A stretch of 41,610 nt of DNA, taken from contig CAAGHY010000118.1 of the NCBI GenBank assembly GCA_900769735.1, positions 1-41,610 on the forward strand, in the 5' to 3' direction. This DNA comes from Rikenellaceae bacterium (GTDB lineage Bacteria > Bacteroidota > Bacteroidia > Bacteroidales > UBA932). The translations under genes were made by a program, and so were the position numbers. Position 1 is the first letter of the stretch; each line of letters starts with the position of its first letter. Below are positions 15,809 through 24,750 of this stretch, in pieces. The notes under the pieces were generated by a model. It was not told where the DNA came from. It did not search any database and saw only the letters and a list, made by a program, of their open reading frames with translations.

Positions 15809-18418
15809 ATGAGAAAAACATTTCTGTTGGTTGCACTTGTATTTGCATCCTTTTGCGCAATGGGACAACCTGTTGTGAACAAATACCAATATGACATCAA
15901 CTACTTCATTCCTGAGCATTTCGCACAGATTGGGGCAACAGGAACCGCTATCGGGAAGAACTATAACCCTGCAGTTCCCCAACCCAAGGATATTCTTGGT
16001 TTTGAGATAGGTGAACAGTTTGTGGACTGGAATGATGTACAGAAATACATGTATGCCCTGGAGAAAGCATCCGGCAGGGTATCAATAGAGGAATATGGAA
16101 AAACTTACCAGAACAGACCGTTCTTCCAGGTAATCATCACATCTGAGACCAACCAGAAACAGCTTGACAAAATCCAGCAGGAGCACCTTCAGCTTACTGA
16201 TGTGAAGCAGCAGGGAAAACTGGATGTGAAGAAAATGCCTGTTGTGGTGAACCTTTCCAACTCAATCCACGGCAATGAGGCATCGGGAGTGAACTCATCC
16301 CTTGCCACTGCATATTTCTTTGCCGCCTCAGAAGACCCTACCGTTAAGGAGATTCTGGCAAACACCGTAATCATCATCAATCCAGGCCTTAATCCCGACG
16401 GCATAAACCGTTTTGCCAATTGGGTAAACACCACCCACAGCTACAACAATGTGTCTGACCTGGACACAAGGGAGTTCTCGGAGGCGTGGCCTAGCAGCCG
16501 TACCAACCATTATTGGGCAGACTGCAACCGCGACTGGCTTATGTGCCAGCATCCGGAGGGACAGAATGCCGTTGCAATGTATCTCAGCTGGATGCCTAAT
16601 GTGGTAAGTGACCACCACGAGATGGGTGGCAGCATAAAAGGGTTCTACTTCAGTCCGGGACACCCAAAACGTACCCATCCGCTGACTCCGCAGCTTAATC
16701 AGGACCTTACATACAACATTACAAAGCACACTGCTTCTGCACTAGACCAGATTGGTTCCCTTTATTTCTCAAAAGAGGGTTATGATGATTTCTATTTGGG
16801 TAAAGGTGCCGCATACGGTGATGTTCAGGGTTCTGTAGGTATACTGTATGAACAGGTGGCATCAAGAGGATTCTCAAGACCGCTTGCAGTGGGTACACTT
16901 GATTTTCCGTTCACGGTAAGGAACCAGTCATTTGCTGCAATCACTACAGTATATGCTTCGTATACAATGAGGCAGCAGCTGCTTGAGTACCAGCGCAATT
17001 TCTACAAGGAGAGCAAAGCCAATGCTGCAAAAGATGCAGTAAAAGGTTATGTGTTCAACACCGGCGGACGCAAGGCCATTGAGTATTATTTCCTCAAGAA
17101 TATGGCCCACCACAAGATTGATGTGTACAAGCTTGCAAAAAATACCAGACAGAGTGGAAAAGAGTTCAACAGCAGTGACTCGTACATTATCCCTACCGAC
17201 CAGAAATATTACGCAAAAATCAAGGGCATCTGGGAGAATATGACCCAGTTCCAGGACAGCGTATTCTATGACATCTCCACCTGGACATTCCCTCACGCAT
17301 ACAACCTTGAGTACTCTACAGTGGCTTCAACCGCAGGATTGTTGGGCAGCAAAGTGGAGAATATTGTGTTCCCTCAGGGAAATGTGATTGGAGGCAAAGC
17401 CAAATATGCATACGTATTTGAGAACACTGAGCTACATTCACATAACCTTATAGCTGATTTGCTTGAGAAGGGTTTGCTTGTACGTATCTCCAAGAAACCT
17501 TTCCATTATACAAAAGACGGAGTAACCAAGGAGTTCGGTTACGGTACAGCAATTGTACAGCTGCAGAACCAGCCGCTTGATGCAGATGCAATGTATGAGC
17601 TTGTAAAGGAGTCAGCACAGAGAAACGGCGTGGAAGTTTACGCATTCAATACCGGCCTTATGGATGACCTTGATCTTGGCACAGGGTCAAACAAGGCTAT
17701 GAAGCTTCCAAAGGTTGCCCTTATCACAGGCCGCGGAATGGGTGTTGCAGAGAGCGGAGAGATCTGGTTCATGCTTGACCGCCGCTTTGGAATGCCACCG
17801 GCACTGATTGATTTCAACACACTGCACAAGGCTGATTTGGACAATTACAATGTAATTATCCTTGCAGGAGGCTCCCCAAGCGATCCTATTTCAGACAAAG
17901 CATACCCTAACCTCAAGAAATGGGTGAGCGGAGGCGGTACACTTATCCTTACAGGAAGTTCACACTCCCTTGCATCCAAAATAGGGGTAGCAAAATACAA
18001 AACCCTCCCTTCTGCCAAGAAGACAGGTACCAAAGATTACTTCAAGCCTTACTACAAGCCAAGTACAGGTGGCAACAACATAGAGGGTGTAATCCTCAAC
18101 TGCAAACTTGACCTTACATCTCCTTTGGGATGGGGTTACTCAAATCCTGATGTTGCAATTATGAAGAGCGGTACCACCGCCTTCAACGTGGAGGAGACAG
18201 ACGGCAGTTTCCCGTTGTACTATTCAAAAGAGCCTTACCTGTCGGGATGCATATCTGATGCAAACATTAAAAGACTTGCACAGACCCCTGCCTGTATGGT
18301 TTCAAGCCACGGCAGCGGTACGGTAATCTGCTTCCCTAATGATTTGAACTTCAGATCATACTGGTTTGGTGCAACAAAAATATTCATGAACGCCATTTTC
18401 TTTGGACAATTGTATTAA
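15809..18418 (+). CDS. Large M14-family zinc carboxypeptidase, exported
   Basis: An 869-residue protein with signal peptide MRKTFLLVALVFASFCAMGQ. The M14 domain shows SIHGNEASG (HxxE zinc ligands), NPGLNPDG, CNRDW (Asn-Arg substrate site) and SDHHEMGG (third zinc His). The C-terminal half includes a segment (VALITGRGMGVAESGEIWFML, then VIILAGGSPSD) that looks like a glutamine-amidotransferase-like fold found in large Bacteroidota M14 proteins. It heads a plus-strand set with a phosphatase (five-base gap) and an aldehyde dehydrogenase. It carries an exact TCGGGAAGAA at 15951. Confidence 0.9.
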   Translation: MRKTFLLVALVFASFCAMGQPVVNKYQYDINYFIPEHFAQIGATGTAIGKNYNPAVPQPKDILGFEIGEQFVDWNDVQKYMYALEKASGRVSIEEYGKTYQNRPFFQVIITSETNQKQLDKIQQEHLQLTDVKQQGKLDVKKMPVVVNLSNSIHGNEASGVNSSLATAYFFAASEDPTVKEILANTVIIINPGLNPDGINRFANWVNTTHSYNNVSDLDTREFSEAWPSSRTNHYWADCNRDWLMCQHPEGQNAVAMYLSWMPNVVSDHHEMGGSIKGFYFSPGHPKRTHPLTPQLNQDLTYNITKHTASALDQIGSLYFSKEGYDDFYLGKGAAYGDVQGSVGILYEQVASRGFSRPLAVGTLDFPFTVRNQSFAAITTVYASYTMRQQLLEYQRNFYKESKANAAKDAVKGYVFNTGGRKAIEYYFLKNMAHHKIDVYKLAKNTRQSGKEFNSSDSYIIPTDQKYYAKIKGIWENMTQFQDSVFYDISTWTFPHAYNLEYSTVASTAGLLGSKVENIVFPQGNVIGGKAKYAYVFENTELHSHNLIADLLEKGLLVRISKKPFHYTKDGVTKEFGYGTAIVQLQNQPLDADAMYELVKESAQRNGVEVYAFNTGLMDDLDLGTGSNKAMKLPKVALITGRGMGVAESGEIWFMLDRRFGMPPALIDFNTLHKADLDNYNVIILAGGSPSDPISDKAYPNLKKWVSGGGTLILTGSSHSLASKIGVAKYKTLPSAKKTGTKDYFKPYYKPSTGGNNIEGVILNCKLDLTSPLGWGYSNPDVAIMKSGTTAFNVEETDGSFPLYYSKEPYLSGCISDANIKRLAQTPACMVSSHGSGTVICFPNDLNFRSYWFGATKIFMNAIFFGQLY

Positions 18419-18423
18419 GAGAT

Positions 18424-18927
18424 ATGAAAAAAAGAATCAGTTTCGTGTGTCACGGCAATATCTGCCGCAGCCCTATGGCTGAATATGTAATGAAACATCT
18501 GGTTAAGGAGGCCGGTCTGGAGAATGAGTATGAAATTACCTCCGGTGCGGTTTCTTATGAGGAGACAGGAAATGACATTTACCCTCCTGCACAGCGCAAA
18601 TTGCGTGAAAAGGGGGTTGCTTTCGGGAAGCACGCAGCACACAGAATTACCCCGGAGGAATTTGATTCACTGGATCTGGTTATCCTTATGGACCGCTCCA
18701 ACCAGCGCCTTTTGGGACGCATTGTTCCCGGATGGGAAGATATTGCCACTGGAGAGAACATTCCGCAGGGAAAGATTGTTGGTAAGGTGCACCTTATGAT
18801 GGAGTTTGCCGGTTATGGAGCTGCTGCAAGGGATGTGGCGGATCCTTGGTATACAGGAGATTTTGAGCAGACATACAAGGATGTTCTTGCAGGGTGTACA
18901 GGATTGCTGAAACTTATTCAGGAGTAA
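18424..18927 (+). CDS. Low-molecular-weight protein-tyrosine phosphatase
   Basis: A 167-residue cytoplasmic protein with the P-loop CHGNICRS (CX5R) at residues about 9-16 and the general-acid motif DPWY near the C-terminus. These identify a classical LMW-PTP (Wzb/Etp/YwlE group). The family removes phosphate from tyrosine or arginine residues. It lacks the second and third cysteines of arsenate reductases. Five bases separate it from the upstream M14 peptidase, and the next gene starts nine bases after its stop, so the three are cotranscribed. Confidence 0.93.
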   Translation: MKKRISFVCHGNICRSPMAEYVMKHLVKEAGLENEYEITSGAVSYEETGNDIYPPAQRKLREKGVAFGKHAAHRITPEEFDSLDLVILMDRSNQRLLGRIVPGWEDIATGENIPQGKIVGKVHLMMEFAGYGAAARDVADPWYTGDFEQTYKDVLAGCTGLLKLIQE

Positions 18928-18935
18928 TACAAATT

Positions 18936-20318
18936 ATGCAACACACAACAGCTGCAGATATAAGCAGGATAGTTCAGGCACAGAGGAAGTTCTTCAAGAG
19001 CGGAGCCACACTGGATGTAAAGTTCAGGGAGGAGATGCTCCGCCGTCTTTTGAGCGCAATGGAGAGATGGGAGGAGAGGCTTGCCAAAGCCCTTTGGGAA
19101 GATATGCACAAATCATACGAAGAGGCATATCTTACAGAGTTCAGCATCATAAAGGGGGAGATAAAGACCCACCTTAAGAATGTTGCCAAATGGGCCCAAA
19201 TGGAGCGCACCTCCACCCCACTGAAACTGTTCCCTTCCCGCAGCTGCATTGTAAAGGAGCCGCTTGGATGCGCCCTTATCATTGCCCCGTGGAACTATCC
19301 GGTACAGTTGCTTATAAACCCTCTCATAGGGGCCATTTCTGCCGGCTGTACAGCTGTTCTCAAGCCCTCGCCATATGTGCCTGCCACAAGTGGTGTGCTG
19401 GCCAGTATGATTGCCGAGACTTTTGATGAGAGATACATTACAGCAGTACAGGGACACAGGGATGTGAACACTGCCCTGCTGCAGGAGCGCTGGGATATGA
19501 TCTTCTTCACCGGAAGTCCTGCCCTTGGACGTACCGTTATGGAGGCGGCTTCCAGAAATCTTACCCCTGTTGTACTTGAGCTTGGGGGCAAAAGCCCTTG
19601 CATCATAAACCGTACTGCCGACCTTAAGGCTGCAGCAAAAAGAATTGCCTGGGGAAAAACCCTCAACAGCGGCCAAACCTGCATTGCCCCGGATTACCTG
19701 ATAATCCACAAGGATATAAAGGAGCAGTTTGTAAAGGAGTTTGCAGCAGCTGTAAAGGAACTTCACGGAGATGACATCTTCAAATCAGAACACTTTGTGC
19801 ACATCATAAACCAGAAAGCCTTTGAAAGGCTCAGCAGCTATATCTCCCAAGGGGAAATCCTCTACGGCGGACGCACAGACTCCACTACCCTATGCATAGA
19901 ACCAACCATCCTGGATACAGTATCCCCGGATGCCCCAGTCCTTCAGGAAGAGATTTTCGGACCTGTCTTCCCGATGGTTACATTCAGTGAGAATTTTATT
20001 CCACAAACAATTGAATACCTCCAGGGGAAAGAGAAGCCTCTGGCACTGTACTACTTCGGAGAGGAGCAGGAAGGTTGGGAGGTAATAAGGAGAACCTCGT
20101 CGGGAGGAGGATGCATAAATGACGTGATTATGCACATTGCAAATGAAAGGCTTCCATTTGGGGGAGTTGGAAATTCCGGAATGGGAAGCTACCACAACAA
20201 AAGGAGCTTTGAATGCTTTACCCACACCAGAGCAATACTGGTTACCCCTACCTGGATTGATCTGCCTTTCAGGTATATGCCCTACAAACTGTTCAAACTG
20301 ATAAAAAGGATTGTCTGA
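18936..20318 (+). CDS. Aldehyde dehydrogenase (ALDH3-like)
   Basis: 460 residues from the ATG at 18936; a frame extension to a GTG at 18894 overlaps the phosphatase and is rejected. AGGAG overlaps the end of the phosphatase gene upstream. The motifs are PWNYPVQL, LELGGKSP (general base E215) and NSGQTCIAPDY (catalytic C249). Length and motif spacing fit class 3 aldehyde dehydrogenases, which oxidise fatty or aromatic aldehydes with NAD(P). The C-terminal hydrophobic and basic end (PFRYMPYKLFKLIKRIV) resembles the membrane-associating tail of that class. The gene converges on potD with only two bases between stops. Confidence 0.92.
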   Translation: MQHTTAADISRIVQAQRKFFKSGATLDVKFREEMLRRLLSAMERWEERLAKALWEDMHKSYEEAYLTEFSIIKGEIKTHLKNVAKWAQMERTSTPLKLFPSRSCIVKEPLGCALIIAPWNYPVQLLINPLIGAISAGCTAVLKPSPYVPATSGVLASMIAETFDERYITAVQGHRDVNTALLQERWDMIFFTGSPALGRTVMEAASRNLTPVVLELGGKSPCIINRTADLKAAAKRIAWGKTLNSGQTCIAPDYLIIHKDIKEQFVKEFAAAVKELHGDDIFKSEHFVHIINQKAFERLSSYISQGEILYGGRTDSTTLCIEPTILDTVSPDAPVLQEEIFGPVFPMVTFSENFIPQTIEYLQGKEKPLALYYFGEEQEGWEVIRRTSSGGGCINDVIMHIANERLPFGGVGNSGMGSYHNKRSFECFTHTRAILVTPTWIDLPFRYMPYKLFKLIKRIV

Positions 20319-20320
20319 GA

Positions 20321-21658
20321 TTACTTCTTCATACTATACCATTTCTGCTCCTCTTTCTGTCTCTTCTTCCTCTTCTTGGCATATCTCTGCATACGGTACC
20401 TCTTCTTGGTATATTTAACTATTACCGCAGCAATAAGCGAACAGAATACAATGCAGATAAGGATATATGTCCAGGCTGATGCGCTGTCACCTTTAACGCG
20501 GCTCCACATACGGAGAAGTTTCTCAGTTCCCACATCGTGCATCATACCGCAACGCTTGATAGTCTCACCTGAAGGGTACATAATTGGATTCACGCATACG
20601 CTGTCCGCCCCTTCTCCAAAGAAATAACTTGCATCAATAGGCTCATACTCTTCTGAATCTTCCATACTCTCAAGCACCTGTGCACCACCAATGGCACTTA
20701 CATAACCGGTCATATCCATATTGCGCAAGGCATTGTCAGGGCGGCACATAAAGTTGATGAAATATCTGGCAGCCTTGATGTTCTTTGCATATTTAGGGAT
20801 AACCCAACCGTCAAACCAAACGGCACTACCGTCTTCCGGAACAGTGTATTTCAATTCAAGACCAATCTCTGCAGCCTCATCAATTGCCCACTGGGCGTCA
20901 CCGCTCCACGAAAGGTTGATCCAGGCAAGTTCCTTTGTCATCTGCTCCTTACCAAAATCAGCCTCCCAACCGGCAACTGAATTCCTTATTGAATAGAGAT
21001 ATTTTTCAACCATCTCTACAGATTCATCAGAAACGTCAAATGTAAGGTCCACTATGTTCTTCTCACCTGATGCCAAAGCCTCTTTGTTGAGTGAAATGAG
21101 GAATGCAGTGTAAACATCCCTGAATGCATCCTTCATAAGCACCTTGCCGCTGTAGGCAGGATTGGCCAGAACGCTCCAGCTGTTTGCCTCCTCATCCTTT
21201 ACATATTTAGGGTTATAGATAAGGCCTACCGTACCCCACATATATCCAACACTGTAATCATTGGCATTCTTGCCGCCACCGTCAATCTCTCCAAGCTTTT
21301 CCACAATGTAAGGGGAAACATTCCCAATATAGTTTGGAGTATTGCCAAAATCAGGTTCAAGCGGAAGAAGAAGATCATTTTTCAACATCCTCTCAATGAT
21401 ATAATCAGAAGGACACACAACATCATAATCCTCGTGTCCAAGCTCAATCTTTGAGAGCATTGTTTCGTTTATGTCAAAAGTCTGGTAGATAACAGTAACA
21501 GACTCCCCTGTCTGCTCCTGGTACCACTCCTCAAACTCACCTATAAGCTCTTCATCAATATAATCTGCCCAGTTATATACCTTAAGGATATTGTCCCTGC
21601 CGTCTGAACAGCCAAAAAGCACAAGTGCTGCAACAACAAAAAATAACAGTTTCTTCAT
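20321..21658 (-). CDS. potD: Spermidine/putrescine-binding lipoprotein with extra C-terminal membrane anchor
   Basis: A 445-residue protein that begins with a lipoprotein signal (ALVLFGC, Cys17), followed by a PotD-type periplasmic binding domain (VYNWADYIDEELIGEFE, SWSVLANPAYSGKVLM, LSWSGDAQWA). Ordinary PotD ends near 350 residues. Here a further membrane helix (about 396-414) and a very basic tail of about 30 residues (KKRYRMQRYAKKRKKRQK) are added. By the positive-inside rule that tail lies in the cytoplasm, tethering the binding protein at both ends. It is the last gene of potABCD, one base after potC. Confidence 0.92.
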   Translation of the reverse strand: MKKLLFFVVAALVLFGCSDGRDNILKVYNWADYIDEELIGEFEEWYQEQTGESVTVIYQTFDINETMLSKIELGHEDYDVVCPSDYIIERMLKNDLLLPLEPDFGNTPNYIGNVSPYIVEKLGEIDGGGKNANDYSVGYMWGTVGLIYNPKYVKDEEANSWSVLANPAYSGKVLMKDAFRDVYTAFLISLNKEALASGEKNIVDLTFDVSDESVEMVEKYLYSIRNSVAGWEADFGKEQMTKELAWINLSWSGDAQWAIDEAAEIGLELKYTVPEDGSAVWFDGWVIPKYAKNIKAARYFINFMCRPDNALRNMDMTGYVSAIGGAQVLESMEDSEEYEPIDASYFFGEGADSVCVNPIMYPSGETIKRCGMMHDVGTEKLLRMWSRVKGDSASAWTYILICIVFCSLIAAVIVKYTKKRYRMQRYAKKRKKRQKEEQKWYSMKK

Positions 21659-21659
21659 C

Positions 21660-22466
21660 TTATTTTACTGCAGTATTTCTAGCGTTACGTATATTCCTGA
21701 TATTCACAACAATCAACAGAACCAGAATTCCAACGAACATTAGGGTAATCAAAGGACGCAACTCAGGGGTAAGACCACCTTTACGTGCATCTGTGTATAT
21801 GTAAGTTGAAAGGGTATCCAAACCTATTGTACCTCTGGTAAAGAATGTTACCGCAAAATCATCCAGTGACATTGTAAATGCCAGAATGAATCCGGAAATC
21901 ATTCCAGGTTTGAGGATAGGTATAAGAACCTTTCTCAATGCCTGGTATGGGGTTGCTCCCAAATCAAGGGCCGCCTCATAGATATTGGGGTTCATCTGGG
22001 TAAGTTTAGGCAGCACATTCAGTACAACGTATGGTGTACAGAAAGTGATGTGAGCCAAAATTACAGTAAGGTATCCCTGGCTCACGTGAAGAAAAACAAA
22101 CAACAGGAACAATGAAACACCCGTAATGATATCGGGATTAAGGATAGGGATATTGTTCAGGAATGTGATTACCTGTTTTCCCTTTCCCCTCATATTGTGG
22201 ATTCCTATTGCTGCAATCGTACCCAAAATTGTAGATACCGATGCTGCAATAAGGGCTATTGCCAAAGTATTCTGGATAGCCTGCATAAGGGATCCTGTTC
22301 CCTGCATGCTACCGGTAAAAAGGTTCTCATAAAGCTTGGTGGAGAAACCGGTCCAGTTTCCAAGCACCTTGCTCTCTGTAAACGAAAAGATTGCTATAAA
22401 TACAATTGGAGCGTAAAGCACTACCAGCAGCAACCATATGTAACACTGTGCAAAAAACTTCTTCAT
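21660..22466 (-). CDS. potC: Spermidine/putrescine ABC transporter permease PotC
   Basis: A 268-residue inner-membrane protein with six predicted membrane helices and the ABC permease EAA loop (EAALDLGATPYQALRKVLIP) that contacts the ATPase. The N-terminus (WLLLVVLYAPIVFIAIFSF) is typical of PotC. It lies two bases after potB and one base before potD. Confidence 0.94.
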   Translation of the reverse strand: MKKFFAQCYIWLLLVVLYAPIVFIAIFSFTESKVLGNWTGFSTKLYENLFTGSMQGTGSLMQAIQNTLAIALIAASVSTILGTIAAIGIHNMRGKGKQVITFLNNIPILNPDIITGVSLFLLFVFLHVSQGYLTVILAHITFCTPYVVLNVLPKLTQMNPNIYEAALDLGATPYQALRKVLIPILKPGMISGFILAFTMSLDDFAVTFFTRGTIGLDTLSTYIYTDARKGGLTPELRPLITLMFVGILVLLIVVNIRNIRNARNTAVK

Positions 22467-22468
22467 AC

Positions 22469-23242
22469 CTATACCACTCCGTTGACTTCTTTCTTATTGT
22501 CCTGCAATAAGGAGGTTATACCAATAATTACGAGCATTACCAATGAAAGGGCCGCTCCGTAGTTCCACATTGAGGAGTTGATGTTCTCCTGAATGATTGT
22601 ACCAAAAAGCTTTATCTTGTTGTTGGTCAAGAACTCAGAGATTGCAAACGTACTTACAGTTGGCATAAATACCATCATTATTCCGCTCATTACACCCGGC
22701 ATAGAAAGCGGCACCTGCACCTTCCAGAACACCTGCCAAGGGGTTGCACCCAAATCTGAAGCCGCCTCTACATAAGACTTGTCCATCTTGCTGAGTATAT
22801 TGTAGATAGGATAAATCATAAACGGAAGGTAATCATATACCATACCCACAATAAGGGTACCTTTGCCAAGCTGGATTCCAAGCATATGGAAAAGCTCTGC
22901 CGTTGCCAGTGTTCTCATAAGGGCATTGATCCACATTGGCAGAATGAACAACACAATGGTTACCGCACTGCGGTTCAGCTTCTTGTTGGCAAGAATCCAC
23001 GCAGCAGGATAACCCAGCAAAATGCATATGAGTGTATTTTCAATTGCCACCTCAAGGGAGAGGGCAAAAGTGCCAATTGCATCAGCATCGGTAAAGAACT
23101 TTGCAAAGTTTGCAAATGAGAATCCTCCCGACGAATCCCTGAATGCGTACAGGATAATGATTATAAGGGGCAACGCCACAAACAATACAAGGAATATTGC
23201 ATAAGGCAGAGCCCACGTACTCCTTTTAGTCATTGCACTCAT
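22469..23242 (-). CDS. potB: Spermidine/putrescine ABC transporter permease PotB
   Basis: A 257-residue membrane permease with six helices and an EAA loop (EAASDLGATPWQVFWKVQVP). The ATG at 23242 overlaps the end of potA by 17 bases; a second in-frame ATG at 23233 would reduce the overlap to 8. Either start implies translational coupling with the ATPase. Confidence 0.93.
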   Translation of the reverse strand: MSAMTKRSTWALPYAIFLVLFVALPLIIIILYAFRDSSGGFSFANFAKFFTDADAIGTFALSLEVAIENTLICILLGYPAAWILANKKLNRSAVTIVLFILPMWINALMRTLATAELFHMLGIQLGKGTLIVGMVYDYLPFMIYPIYNILSKMDKSYVEAASDLGATPWQVFWKVQVPLSMPGVMSGIMMVFMPTVSTFAISEFLTNNKIKLFGTIIQENINSSMWNYGAALSLVMLVIIGITSLLQDNKKEVNGVV

Positions 23243-24623
23243 TCAACTTAACAATTTTAATGTCCTGTGGAGCTATATTAATACCAACAAGGTCTCCCTT
23301 GTCCCAAACGTCAGTTGTATCTACCCAGATACGGTCCCTGTCATCTGTAAGGATAGTAAGATGATAATGGTCTCCCTTGTAGATAAGGAAGAATACATCA
23401 CCCTGAAGCTTACCGTCCTCCTGATGGTCTATAAGGTCAACTTTGGAGAACTCAACCTGAACCTTAACCTTCTCTCCCGGTTTGAAATCTGTCTGAGGAA
23501 GGCACTCAAATGTCTCCCACAAGAATTTCACGTGGGTCTCATCCACCATCTCTCCGTCAAAGGTATTACAAGTCCTCTCCTTGTGCATTACCTGAATGTC
23601 TGCAGGTCTTATGATAAGTCCCACCTGGCTGTCGGGAGCAAAGGCATTGTAATCCTGAATCATCAATTCATAACCTTTGTCTGTCTCCACAAACATCTCA
23701 TAGTGGACACCCTTGAATGTGCACGATTTCACTTTTGCAGTAAACTGCGCACTCTCTATCTTGTTTACAATGTAGATATCTTCCGGACGTACAACCACAT
23801 CAACAGGAACATTCTCTCCAAATCCCTCATCAATACACTCAAACTGATGGCCAACAAACTCAACCAGCTTGTCTTTTACCATTGTTCCGTTAAGGATATT
23901 TGACTCACCAATGAAATCTGCCACAAAAGCATTCTGCGGCTCATTATAGATATCAGTAGGGGTACCAATCTGCTGAATTACACCATCATCCATTACAATG
24001 ATAGTATCAGAAAGGGTAAGAGCCTCCTCCTGATCGTGGGTAACATATATGAAAGTGATGCCCAGCTTCTTGTGCATCTCCTTAAGCTCAATCTGCATAT
24101 CCTTGCGCATCTTAAGGTCCAATGCAGAAAGCGGCTCATCCAACAAAAGCACTTGTGGCTGGTTGGCAATGGCCCTTGCTATGGCAACACGCTGCTGCTG
24201 TCCTCCAGACAATGACTCAACATCCCTGTCTTCATAATCAGTCATACTAACCATCTTAAGCACCTTGCGGACACGCTTGTCAATCTCATCCGCAGGAACC
24301 TTCTGCAACTTCAACCCGAATGCAATGTTCTCATATACATCCAAATGAGGGAAAAGGGCATATCTCTGGAACACTGTATTCACCGGACGCAAGTGCGGAG
24401 GTGTATGGGTATAATCCTGACCATTGATCCTTATCTCACCCTTGTCCGCCTCTCCAAAACCTGCCAACAAACGCAGCAATGTAGTTTTTCCACATCCCGA
24501 CGGTCCAAGAATTGTTACAAACTCACCCTTCTTTACCCTGATGCTTACATCATCAAGAATCACTTTCTCACCAAAGCTTTTGGATATATTGTTAAGTTCA
24601 ATGATATAGTCTTTGTTTTCCAT
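23226..24623 (-). CDS. potA: Spermidine/putrescine ABC transporter ATPase PotA, long form
   Basis: A 465-residue ATPase with Walker A GPSGCGKTT (40-48), signature LSGGQQQRVA, Walker B LLLDEP and an H-loop in YVTHDQEEA. Typical PotA has about 370 residues. This one carries an extended C-terminus with what look like two TOBE-type beta-barrel modules, each ending in similar phrases (VGLIIRPADIQVM and VGINIAPQDIKIV). Such domains bind regulatory ligands or partner proteins. It is the first gene of potABCD and overlaps potB. Confidence 0.94.
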   Translation of the reverse strand: MENKDYIIELNNISKSFGEKVILDDVSIRVKKGEFVTILGPSGCGKTTLLRLLAGFGEADKGEIRINGQDYTHTPPHLRPVNTVFQRYALFPHLDVYENIAFGLKLQKVPADEIDKRVRKVLKMVSMTDYEDRDVESLSGGQQQRVAIARAIANQPQVLLLDEPLSALDLKMRKDMQIELKEMHKKLGITFIYVTHDQEEALTLSDTIIVMDDGVIQQIGTPTDIYNEPQNAFVADFIGESNILNGTMVKDKLVEFVGHQFECIDEGFGENVPVDVVVRPEDIYIVNKIESAQFTAKVKSCTFKGVHYEMFVETDKGYELMIQDYNAFAPDSQVGLIIRPADIQVMHKERTCNTFDGEMVDETHVKFLWETFECLPQTDFKPGEKVKVQVEFSKVDLIDHQEDGKLQGDVFFLIYKGDHYHLTILTDDRDRIWVDTTDVWDKGDLVGINIAPQDIKIVKLNECND

Positions 24624-24671
24624 TTCAAAAGTTAAAGGTTACCTGTTATAATTAAGGGACAGTTAAACAAC

Positions 24672-24679
24672 CAAAAATA
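24672..24679 (-). promoter_or_regulatory. Candidate -7 element of potABCD
   Basis: Minus-strand TATTTTTG fits TAnnTTTG and would start transcription near 24665, about 40 bases before the potA ATG. No well-spaced -33 TTTG is visible. Confidence 0.4.
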
Positions 24680-24750
24680 AATAAAATTTCCTACAAATAT
24701 GCAGTTTGGAGCCAAAAAATACAATTCATTTTTCCTACTGCAAATTGGAG

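Noticed and set aside
21261..21276. GG-N10-GC sigma-54-like match
   Set aside because: It lies inside potD coding sequence with no gene start downstream on the plus strand.
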